Assembly (NCBI RefSeq): GCF_003711105.1
Contig: NZ_CP023865.1
Span: 1,772,001-1,836,000 of the forward strand
DNA from: Actinoplanes teichomyceticus ATCC 31121
GTDB taxonomy: Bacteria; Actinomycetota; Actinomycetes; Mycobacteriales; Micromonosporaceae
Length of the DNA: 64,000 nucleotides
Reading direction: 5' to 3'
Part shown: in pieces, positions 1 through 6,781 of the stretch
Position numbering within the stretch: position 1 is the stretch's first letter
Layout: every line of letters starts with the position of its first letter
The notes under the pieces: model-generated
The model's database searches: none
What the model saw: only the letters and a program-made list of their open reading frames with translations
What the model was told of the DNA's origin: nothing
Program-made: the position numbers and the translations under genes

Positions 1-663
1 GGTGTCGTCAAGAGGCGCAAGCCTATCCGCGCCGGTCGCCCAACGCAGTAGCAGATCGGCTAGCGCTGGGTTGCGGGAGAGCGCCGGACCGTGCGAATAC
101 GTTCCGATGATCTTGCCCGCCCAGGCGCCCTCGGTCTGGCCGTCGTTGCCGATGCCACCGGTCACCCGGGCCAGCGGCGCGGCGTGCGCGCCCAGGTGGG
201 TGCGACCGCCGTGGTTCTCGAAACCGGTCAGCGGGGGCAGCCCGAGCCGCGGGTCGATGTCCCCGCGCAGCTCGCCGACCGCCCGGGTGTCACCCCGGTC
301 CGAGGTGATGTCGAGCAGGCCGAGACCGGCGCACTTGGTCCCCTTGGCGAAGAACGAGTGACCGAAGAGTTGGTAACCCGCGCAGATCGCCAGCACCGAG
401 GCCCCCTGGTTCACCGCCCGGTGCAGGCCGCCGTCGGCGATCAGCCGCTGGGCGGCCAGCGCCTGCGGCCCGTCCTCGCCGCCGCCGATCAGGTAGATGT
501 CGGCGGTGGTCGGCATCTGCATGTCCGAGCGGATCTCGTAGGTCTCCACCGGGATGCCCCGCGCGGCCGCCCGGTGCGCCAGGATCAGCATGTTGCCCCG
601 GTCGCCGTAGGTGGACAGCAGATCGGGGTAGATCCACACGATGCGCAGGGTGCTGTCGTTCAT
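1..663 (-). CDS. gatD: Lipid II isoglutaminyl synthase, glutamine amidotransferase subunit GatD (C-terminus cut by window edge)
   Basis: This is the amidotransferase half of the MurT/GatD complex, which amidates D-Glu of the lipid II stem peptide to D-isoglutamine in the cytoplasm. The ATG at 663 opens 221 codons that run off the window without a stop. A class I (CobB/CobQ-like) fold is indicated by the early motif YPDLLSTYGDRGNM, an oxyanion-side GGGEDGPQ, the nucleophile Cys94 in AICAGYQ, and His191 in GTYSHGP. It lies 33 bases downstream of murT on the same strand, the usual operon order. Only the last few residues are missing, because GatD proteins are about 240 residues long. Identification is firm. 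Confidence 0.93.
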   Translation of the reverse strand, partial: MNDSTLRIVWIYPDLLSTYGDRGNMLILAHRAAARGIPVETYEIRSDMQMPTTADIYLIGGGEDGPQALAAQRLIADGGLHRAVNQGASVLAICAGYQLFGHSFFAKGTKCAGLGLLDITSDRGDTRAVGELRGDIDPRLGLPPLTGFENHGGRTHLGAHAAPLARVTGGIGNDGQTEGAWAGKIIGTYSHGPALSRNPALADLLLRWATGADRLAPLDDT

Positions 664-696
664 GCCTTCGCCTTCGTCTCGCCGGCGGGGTGGGAC

Positions 697-1917
697 TCAG
701 TTGACACGGTCGAGCTCCGCTCGGATGTCCTGGAACGCCGTGTAGTTGGCGATCACCTCGAGGCGGCCGGGCGGCACCGCGCCCAGCGCCTCGCCGAAAC
801 TGTGTACGTGCCGGAACGGCACCTGGTTCACCTGGAGCCGGACGGCCAGGTCGTAGGCGCGGTCACCGGTGATCAGCACCGGCCGGTCGCGCAGCGGCGA
901 GAAGTCCACGTCCCACAGCCACGAGGTGTCCAGACCGTCGGGGTCCCGCGCGTTGATGGACAGCAGCGTCGGCGCCTGGTCGGCCATGTCGAACGCCTCC
1001 AGCCAGCTGGCCGGGTTCTTGGCCAGCAGCAGCCGGATGTTGCGGCCGTCCCGGTCCACCTGGGCGTAGCGCCCGGCGATCGAGGTCACCCGGGAGAGCC
1101 GGGGCAGCGCCTCGATCGGGCGGACGCCGAACTCGCCCGCGACGGCCAGCGCGGTGGCCGCGTTGCCCAGGTTGACCCGGCCGGGCAGCTGCAGCTTGAC
1201 CAGGTGCCAGTCGCCGCGCGGGTCGATCACGCCGTCCTCCTCGACCACCCACTGCGGGCGGGGCCGGCGCAGCGGGCAGCCGGAGCACCACCAGTCGCCG
1301 TGGGCCCGCTCGATCGGGTGGCCGCTCTCCGGGCAGACGAACGAGTCGTCGTGCCAGCGCTGACCCGCGCTGAACCAGGTCACCTGCGGGCTGACGCCGG
1401 CCGCCCAGACCACCATCGGGTCGTCGGCGTTGGCGACCACCCGGATCTCGGGGTGGCCGGCGAGCGTGGTCTTCCACAGCTGCGCCATCATCGCCACCTC
1501 CTTGGCCCGGTCGAGCTGGTCGCGGGAGAGGTTGAGCAGCGCCACCACCCTGGGGCGGGTGGAGTCGATGACCTGGGGCAGGTAGTGCTCGTCCACCTCC
1601 AGCACGGCGAACGGGGTGTGCCCCTCCTTGGCCAGCGCCGAGGTGTGCCCGGTGGGCATGTTGGCGCCGAACGAGTTGGTGGCGACCCGGCCCAGCACGC
1701 CGACCGCGGCCGCGGTGAACCGGGTGGTGGTGGTCTTGCCGTTGGTCCCGGAGATCAGCGCGACGGCGCGCCCCGAGGAGAGATGGGACAGCAGATCCGG
1801 ATCGATCTTGAGGCCGATCCAGCCGCCGATCACCGAACCGTCGCCGCGTCCCGCGGCCCTGGAGAGCGCGGCCGCAGTCTTCGACGCGGTGGTCGCGACT
1901 ATGGCCCGCAGGGGCAT
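697..1917 (-). CDS. murT: Lipid II isoglutaminyl synthase, Mur-ligase-like subunit MurT
   Basis: MurT activates the D-Glu carboxylate of lipid II with ATP and receives ammonia from GatD. The protein (406 residues from the ATG at 1917) has a Mur-ligase central domain with P-loop GTNGKTTTTR near residues 57-66, a Cys-containing insertion (C-P-E-S-G then C-S-G-C) typical of the MurT zinc ribbon, and a C-terminal DUF1727 domain with KNPASWLEAFD. An in-frame GTG at 1989 would add 24 residues; I prefer 1917 because MPLRAIVATTASK matches the usual MurT beginning. It is transcribed with gatD, divergently from the NlpC/P60 gene. Together with MurE of the DAP type it implies an amidated actinobacterial peptidoglycan. 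Confidence 0.93.
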   Translation of the reverse strand: MPLRAIVATTASKTAAALSRAAGRGDGSVIGGWIGLKIDPDLLSHLSSGRAVALISGTNGKTTTTRFTAAAVGVLGRVATNSFGANMPTGHTSALAKEGHTPFAVLEVDEHYLPQVIDSTRPRVVALLNLSRDQLDRAKEVAMMAQLWKTTLAGHPEIRVVANADDPMVVWAAGVSPQVTWFSAGQRWHDDSFVCPESGHPIERAHGDWWCSGCPLRRPRPQWVVEEDGVIDPRGDWHLVKLQLPGRVNLGNAATALAVAGEFGVRPIEALPRLSRVTSIAGRYAQVDRDGRNIRLLLAKNPASWLEAFDMADQAPTLLSINARDPDGLDTSWLWDVDFSPLRDRPVLITGDRAYDLAVRLQVNQVPFRHVHSFGEALGAVPPGRLEVIANYTAFQDIRAELDRVN

Positions 1918-2088
1918 CTTCCCGTCCGTCACGCCAGCGAGGGTACCGGAACCAAGGGTTACGTCGAGTTGCCGGAAGCCTTGGATCACCGGCCCCCGCC
2001 CGATGGCCCGAACGGCCGACCACGTTTGTGCCGGTGGCCGACGTTCCGAAGTCTCGAACGGGTTACCACCTGAGTTTTTGTGTGTTCT

Positions 2089-2143
2089 GGTTCACGCATT
2101 AATGTGAACCCAAAGTAATTGCTCGACTTCTTTGAGTAATGGC
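2089..2143. promoter_or_regulatory. Inverted repeat and phased direct repeats in the murT / NlpC divergent region
   Basis: The region is clearly more AT-rich than its surroundings. It holds a perfect 7-bp inverted repeat, GGTTCAC-N8-GTGAACC (2089-2110), followed by two direct repeats AGTAATTGC (2114-2122) and AGTAATGGC (2135-2143) offset by 21 bases, or two helical turns. Between the divergent murT and NlpC/P60 genes this is the most likely promoter and operator zone. No regulator can be named from sequence. Confidence 0.45.
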
Positions 2144-2324
2144 ATTTGTCTTGTCGAGGTAACAAAATGGACATGATCCGATATGCCAGTCACTTAGCGT
2201 GACCAAACCGCGCCTGACGATCATGCGGGAAGTCAGGTACCAAGGATTCACCGGCGGCAACCGCTCGCCGGTCGCACCGGACGGCTCACGCCGAGCCCTG
2301 CCCCGGGCCCGAGGGTGCGACGAC

Positions 2325-2495
2325 AGCAGCACCGGATCGACTGACAAGGCATTCGGGGGCAGGGACGGGGGAACCAATCCCGGTCCGCACCGCGCCGAGC
2401 GAACATCGGCGGCGCACTGGTCGGACCTCGGGGTGAAGCCGCTCCGGCGGCCGGGCAACCTTCCCGCCCGAACCCGACAGCTAACCTCGCAGGCG
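2325..2495 (+). promoter_or_regulatory. Cyclic di-AMP riboswitch (ydaO/yuaA type)
   Basis: The leader of the NlpC/P60 gene carries the conserved blocks of the ydaO/yuaA class in the right order: GACGGGGGAACCAATCC near 2366, CGGGGTGAAGCCG near 2430, CCGGGCAACC-TTCCCGCCCGAAC near 2451-2474 and the 3' block CAGCTAACCTCGCAGGCG ending at 2495. In actinobacteria this RNA commonly precedes cell-wall hydrolase genes and switches expression off when c-di-AMP is high. The 3' edge lies about 5 bases before the ribosome binding site GGAGGG at 2500-2505. The 5' boundary is approximate. Confidence 0.88.
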
Positions 2496-2516
2496 TGCCG
2501 GAGGGATTTCCTTACC

Positions 2517-3347
2517 GTGCACGAACACAGTTCGAGCCGGGGCCGCCGCATGTCCGGCGCCGGTACCGTCGCACTGTCCCTGGGTCTCTGCCTCTGCGCC
2601 GGTCAGCTGGTGGCCGCGTCGCCCGCCACGGCGGCCACCACCACGACGCCGGTCACCACCGCCGTCACCACGGCGACGACCAGCGCCGCCGCGAAGGTGA
2701 AGCCCCGGCTGAGCAACAAGTTCAGCACCCGGAAGCTCCCCTGGGGCTCCACTCTCCGGGTGACCGCCAAGGTCATCGACCCGCGAACCGGCAAGATCGC
2801 CAAGGGCACCGTACGGCTCCAGGGCCTGCGCAACGGCAAGTGGGTGACCTGGGACACCGAGACCGTCCGCAACGCCAACGGGACGGTGACCCTCAAGGCC
2901 GCCCCGAAGACCACCGCGTACGTGCGGACCCTCTTCACCGGCGCCGCCTACACCCAGACCGCCACCAAGGGTCTGAAGGTCACGGTGAAGGCGAGCGGCG
3001 CCAAGGTCATCGCCGAGGCCAAGAAGCACAAGGGCGCGCTGTACAAGTTCGCGGCCGCCGGGCCCAAGCGGTTCGACTGCTCCGGCTACACGATGTACGT
3101 CTACAAGAAGGCCGCCGGCAAGAAGCTGCCGCACAAGGCCAACTCCCAGCAGAAGTACGGCAAGGCCGTCAGCAAGGGCAACAAGCGGATCGGTGACCTG
3201 ATCATCTTCCGCTCCGGGTCGTACGGGTACCACGCCGGAATCTACGCCGGCGGCGGCTACATGTACGACTCGCCGCACACCGGCGCCCGGGTCAGCAAGC
3301 GCAAGATTCACGGCAGCAACTACGTCGTGCGCCGCCTGGTCGCCTGA
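2517..3347 (+). CDS. Secreted NlpC/P60 family peptidoglycan endopeptidase
   Basis: The protein probably cleaves peptide stems or cross-bridges of peptidoglycan outside the cell. The GTG at 2517 is chosen because GGAGGG sits 11 bases upstream and a signal peptide follows directly (hydrophobic stretch around residues 16-35, cleavage near ASPATAA). Then come a Thr/Ala linker, an Ig-like beta domain (about residues 60-165) and a C-terminal NlpC/P60 domain with catalytic Cys188 in DCSGY, His239 in YHAGIY and a polar third residue at His254. Its length (276 residues) fits small actinobacterial NlpC/P60 hydrolases. It is a single-gene unit between a c-di-AMP riboswitch and a strong hairpin, so expression is likely tied to wall and osmotic status. 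Confidence 0.9.
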   Translation: MHEHSSSRGRRMSGAGTVALSLGLCLCAGQLVAASPATAATTTTPVTTAVTTATTSAAAKVKPRLSNKFSTRKLPWGSTLRVTAKVIDPRTGKIAKGTVRLQGLRNGKWVTWDTETVRNANGTVTLKAAPKTTAYVRTLFTGAAYTQTATKGLKVTVKASGAKVIAEAKKHKGALYKFAAAGPKRFDCSGYTMYVYKKAAGKKLPHKANSQQKYGKAVSKGNKRIGDLIIFRSGSYGYHAGIYAGGGYMYDSPHTGARVSKRKIHGSNYVVRRLVA

Positions 3348-3375
3348 TGGCGCCAGGTAAGTAAGGAAGCACCCT

Positions 3376-3412
3376 CAGTGGGGCGCGACTCGGTTCGGGT
3401 CGCGCCCCACTG
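3376..3412 (+). terminator. Terminator hairpin after the NlpC/P60 gene
   Basis: A perfect 14-bp stem, CAGTGGGGCGCGAC paired with GTCGCGCCCCACTG, encloses a 9-base loop 28 bases after the stop codon. It has no T-tract, as is common for actinobacterial terminators. Confidence 0.8.
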
Positions 3413-3599
3413 GCGTTCCGGGTGCCGTGACGGGTCGAGGGTCGCTCCACCTGGGTTCCACAGTCTTCCCTCGCCGAGCCGCGGTGCCGCTCCGCGCCTG
3501 CCGTACGGGACCCGGCCATGCCGAACCGGCCCGTGCCGTCGCACCCCGCCGCGCCGCCGGATCGCGCCGTGCCGTGCCACGTTGTGTCGTCGCCGCGCC

Positions 3600-3720
3600 G
3601 GATCGCGCCGCCGCGCCGGATCGCGCCGCCGCGCCGGACCGCGCCGCCGGACCGCGCCGCCGGACCGCGCCGCCGGACCGCGCCGCCGGACCGCGCCGCC
3701 GGACCGCGCCGCCGGGCCGC
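3600..3720. repeat. Non-coding GC-rich minisatellite (18-bp and 13-bp units)
   Basis: Two 18-bp units (GGATCGCGCCGCCGCGCC at 3600-3617 and 3618-3635) are followed by six perfect copies of GGACCGCGCCGCC (3636-3713) and a partial seventh. Since 13 is not a multiple of three, no reading frame is conserved through the array and the long frames crossing it are artefacts. Looser versions of the motif extend back to about 3540. It lies in a 758-base gap between the NlpC terminator and mraZ, in which I see no gene; only the array and the mraZ control region stand out. Confidence 0.85.
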
Positions 3721-3966
3721 GCTGCGGCGCCGGGCCGCGGCGTCCTTCCCGATCGCGCCTCCGCGTCCTCCACTTCCCTCCCCGGCGTCCTCCACCCCGC
3801 CTCCCCGAGGGGTTCACCGGGCTCGATTGCCGGGGCTTTTCCGCCCGCCCCTATCCCATGTCGGAAACCGGACCTGGTGGATCATGCGCTGCCCCTCCAC
3901 TCCGCGCCACCGCCTGTGAACTGGGATTACGTCCGCGAGAACGGCTCGCGAGTGACCGCTTTCGGG

Positions 3967-4009
3967 TTGCAGGTGGAGGGAAGTGGAGTAGAGTGGGGCC
4001 CAGTGGCAG
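3967..4009 (+). promoter_or_regulatory. mraZ promoter with four MraZ-box repeats
   Basis: Four GTGG-core elements start at 3973, 3983, 3993 and 4003 (GTGGAG, GTGGAG, GTGGGG, GTGGCA), exactly 10 bases apart. This is the arrangement of MraZ boxes, TGG(G/N) repeats on one helix face bound by the MraZ ring. A possible promoter, TTGCAG (3967-3972), 16 bases, TAGAGT (3989-3994), overlaps the boxes, which would suit autorepression of the dcw cluster. The boxes are read directly from the sequence; the promoter is inferred. Confidence 0.8.
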
Positions 4010-4105
4010 GACCGAGGAACCCAACCGGGACCTGCCGGCCCGAGTTGACAGGCGGTCCACTCCCTCCGCGAAGGAGCGGCCGTCCCGGCAAGGGGGTAGG
4101 GGCCG

Positions 4106-4537
4106 ATGTTCCTCGGCACGCACACCCCGCGCCTCGACGAGAAGGGCCGGCTGATCCTCCCGGCGAAGTTCCGCGACGAGCTGGCGGGAGGTGTCGTGAT
4201 CACGAAGGGACAGGAGCGCTGTCTTTACGTGTTCCCGATGCCGGAGTTCCAGCGCATCGCGGGTCAGCTGCGCGAGGCGCCGGTAACCAACAAGGCCGCC
4301 CGGGCTTACAGCCGGGTGTTCTTCGCCAGCGCCCACGACGAGGTTCCCGACAAACAGGGCCGGGTCACGATCCCCGCACATCTGCGGGAGTACGCGAGTC
4401 TCGGCCGGGATCTCGTGGTGATCGGGGCCAGCACCCGGGTCGAGATCTGGGACAGACACGCCTGGGACGACTACCTCTCGGCGAGCGAGGAAGAGTTCGC
4501 CGACATCGAGGAGGGGGTGCTGCCCGGCGGACTGTAG
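4106..4537 (+). CDS. mraZ: Transcriptional regulator MraZ
   Basis: MraZ is the first gene of the dcw cluster and a DNA-binding ring protein that represses its own operon. The 143-residue product has two SpoVT-AbrB-like halves: residues 7-50 with [18 protein letters not shown] and residues 80-125 with [17 protein letters not shown], each with the D-x-K/Q-G-R signature. The ATG at 4106 follows an A/G-rich ribosome site (AGGGGG). Four matching operator repeats lie 100-130 bases upstream. The next gene, rsmH, is separated by 235 bases containing a hairpin, so mraZ may also be transcribed alone. Confidence 0.95.
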   Translation: MFLGTHTPRLDEKGRLILPAKFRDELAGGVVITKGQERCLYVFPMPEFQRIAGQLREAPVTNKAARAYSRVFFASAHDEVPDKQGRVTIPAHLREYASLGRDLVVIGASTRVEIWDRHAWDDYLSASEEEFADIEEGVLPGGL

Positions 4538-4619
4538 GGCGTGGCACTCGGTGGGCCGCTGGGTATACCGGCCCGGACGCCACTGCTGCCGTACTGCGAG
4601 ATCTCCAGCCGCTCCCGCT

Positions 4620-4645
4620 CCTGGCGCCTCTTCCCCGGCGCCAGG
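4620..4645 (+). terminator. Hairpin between mraZ and rsmH
   Basis: A perfect 9-bp stem, CCTGGCGCC / GGCGCCAGG, with an 8-base loop lies about 80 bases after mraZ. It could be a terminator or attenuator that lowers read-through into the rest of the cluster. It has no T-tract, so function is uncertain. Confidence 0.45.
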
Positions 4646-4772
4646 CGCGTGTCCGGGGCCGGGCACACCGGCACGGGACAGAGCGGATGGGGATCTGGCG
4701 GTACGGAGGGGCGGCCGGGCCGGAACGGACAGCTTCACGTAACAACCGAGTGAGACGCGAACGGGTGGGTCA

Positions 4773-5894
4773 ATGGGGGTCGACATGGGGGAGCCGCGCG
4801 GTGCGCACGTTCCGGTACTTCTGGAGCGCTGCCTCGAGCTGCTCGGTCCGGCTCTCGCCCGGCCCGGAGCGGTGCACGTCGACTTCACGCTGGGCCTGGG
4901 CGGCCACGCCGAGGCGGTCCTGGAGCGGTACCCGGACGTCGTCCTGATCGGACTGGACCGGGACACCGAGGCGCTCGCCCACTCGCGGCACCGTCTGGCC
5001 CGGTTCGCCGAGCGGATCCACCTGGTGCACGCGGTCTACCACGAGCTGCCCCGGGTGCTGTCCGAGCTGGACATCCCGGCCATCCACAGCGGGCTGTTCG
5101 ACCTCGGGGTCTCCTCGTTGCAGCTGGACGAGGCGGACCGCGGTTTCGCGTACGCGCAGGACGCCCCGCTGGACATGCGGATGGACCAGTCCCGAGGGAT
5201 CACCGCGGAAGAGGTCGTCAACTCGTACGAGCCGGGCGAGCTGGTCCGCATCCTCCGGCAGTACGGCGAGGAGAAGTTCGCGCCGCGGATCGTCTCGTCG
5301 ATCGTGCGGGAGCGGGCGAAGTCCCGGATCGTGTCGACCGCCCGGCTGGCCGAGCTGATCAAGGACGCGATCCCGGCCGCCGCGCGCCGAACGGGTGGAA
5401 ATCCCGCCAAAAGGTCCTTCCAGGCACTACGCATTGAGGTCAACGGCGAGCTGGATGTGCTCGAGACCGCCATTCCGGCGGCTTTGGACGCGTTGTCGCC
5501 CGGCGGGCGACTTGTGGTGATGAGTTATCAATCTCTGGAGGACCGGATCGTCAAACGCGCGCTCGCCGCGAGGGCGCGCAGCACCGGGCCGATCGACCTT
5601 CCGGTCGAGCTGCCCGGGACCGGTCCGACGCTGCGGCTGCTGACCCGTGGGTCGGAGCTGCCCAGCGACGCGGAGGTGGCGGAGAACCCGCGGGCGGCTT
5701 CGGTGAAGCTGCGCGCGGTGGAACGGATCGACGAGCGGGAGAACACGGGCAACCAGGCACCACGGGCCGGCCGCGAACGGCCCCGGATGGCGGCTTCCAC
5801 GCGTGGGAGCACCGGGCGACACCGGGATACAACGCACGGGGGACAAGGGCGGATACGCCCGGGGGCGAACCATGAGGGGGAGGGGAAAGCATGA
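4773..5894 (+). CDS. rsmH: 16S rRNA (cytosine(1402)-N(4))-methyltransferase RsmH (MraW)
   Basis: RsmH methylates N4 of C1402 in the decoding centre of 16S rRNA using SAM. The 373-residue protein contains HVPVLLERC, the SAM-binding [45 protein letters not shown] and [11 protein letters not shown], all RsmH signatures. The ATG at 4785 (12 bases later, after GGGGG) is an equally good start. The C-terminal 50 residues are a Gly/Arg-rich extension of low complexity. The stop overlaps the ftsL start by four bases (ATGA), so the two are translationally coupled. Confidence 0.95.
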   Translation: MGVDMGEPRGAHVPVLLERCLELLGPALARPGAVHVDFTLGLGGHAEAVLERYPDVVLIGLDRDTEALAHSRHRLARFAERIHLVHAVYHELPRVLSELDIPAIHSGLFDLGVSSLQLDEADRGFAYAQDAPLDMRMDQSRGITAEEVVNSYEPGELVRILRQYGEEKFAPRIVSSIVRERAKSRIVSTARLAELIKDAIPAAARRTGGNPAKRSFQALRIEVNGELDVLETAIPAALDALSPGGRLVVMSYQSLEDRIVKRALAARARSTGPIDLPVELPGTGPTLRLLTRGSELPSDAEVAENPRAASVKLRAVERIDERENTGNQAPRAGRERPRMAASTRGSTGRHRDTTHGGQGRIRPGANHEGEGKA

Positions 5895-6778
5895 GCGAGC
5901 GAACCGACGCGCCGCGGTCGGGGGGCCGAGCGGCGCAACCGCGTTCCACCGCGGGGGAGCGGGGGCGCGGGGCGAGCCGCGATGCCGGGACCGGAGGAAC
6001 TGGCGCCCGGGGGGCGCGCCAGTTCGCCGCCCGGACCGACACGCGCCGGTCCGGGATGCGGACCGGCGACGGTCGCGGCGACGTACGCGTCGAGGTGGAC
6101 GGGACCGCGGCGAAGCGGCTGGACGTCGGGGAGGCGTCCACGCCGGCCGGGCCTCGTCTGCGGGTCGCGCCGCTGCCGATCCGCGCGCCACGGCCGACGT
6201 TCGCGGCCGGGGTGATCGCGCTGGTGCTGGTCGGTGTGCTCGGCGTCCTGCTGATCAACATCAAGACCATGGAGCAGTCGTTCCGGCTGGACGCGTTGCG
6301 CGAGAACCAGGCCAACCTGAACGAACAGCAGCAGGAGTTGAAGCAGCAGCTGATCCAGGTGTCCGGCCCGGGCAACCTGGCGGCCGCCGCACGCCAGCAG
6401 GGGCTGGTCCCGGCCGGGAAGCCGGCGCGGATCCGGCTGCCGGACGGCAAGATCATCGGCGTGCCGACGCCGGGCAAGGGGCCGACCGCGCCGACCACGG
6501 GGGAGCTGCGGACCGGCGCGGCCGGTGACGGCGGCGCGACCCAGCCCGCCACCGGCGCCGGAGCGGAAACGCAGGCCGGGACCGGGACGCAGACCGCACC
6601 GGGGACGCAGGCGGGGACCGGGACGCAGACCGCACCGGGAACGCAGGCCGGAACCGGGGCGGGCACGCAGGCCGGAACCGGGGCGCAGACGGGAACGGGT
6701 ACCGGCGCACAGACCGGGACCCAGCAGAACGCCGGCCAGCCCGGCACCGATCAGAACGCTGTGGGAACGGGGAAGTAG
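5891..6778 (+). CDS. ftsL: FtsL-like septum protein with TQ/AG-rich tail
   Basis: Position (between rsmH and ftsI) and topology identify this as the actinobacterial FtsL counterpart, a bitopic protein that bridges FtsQ and FtsI/FtsW at the division site. The 295 residues comprise a 100-residue Arg/Gly-rich cytoplasmic segment, one membrane helix (about 104-124), a short Gln/Asn-rich coiled coil (126-155) and an unusual outer tail (about 205-290) built of repeated T-Q-A-G-T-G and T-Q-T-A-P-G blocks. FtsL proteins are usually 100-200 residues, so both ends are expanded. The function assignment rests on context; sequence identity of FtsL is always low. Confidence 0.8.
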   Translation: MSERTDAPRSGGRAAQPRSTAGERGRGASRDAGTGGTGARGARQFAARTDTRRSGMRTGDGRGDVRVEVDGTAAKRLDVGEASTPAGPRLRVAPLPIRAPRPTFAAGVIALVLVGVLGVLLINIKTMEQSFRLDALRENQANLNEQQQELKQQLIQVSGPGNLAAAARQQGLVPAGKPARIRLPDGKIIGVPTPGKGPTAPTTGELRTGAAGDGGATQPATGAGAETQAGTGTQTAPGTQAGTGTQTAPGTQAGTGAGTQAGTGAQTGTGTGAQTGTQQNAGQPGTDQNAVGTGK

Positions 6779-6781
6779 ACC

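Noticed and set aside
1..2073. Long plus-strand frame opposite gatD and murT
   Set aside because: The minus strand has intact catalytic motifs of both proteins; the plus frame is a shadow.
3427..4947. A 506-residue plus-strand frame through the minisatellite into mraZ and rsmH
   Set aside because: It runs across the NlpC-mraZ gap, the repeat array and two confirmed genes in another frame.
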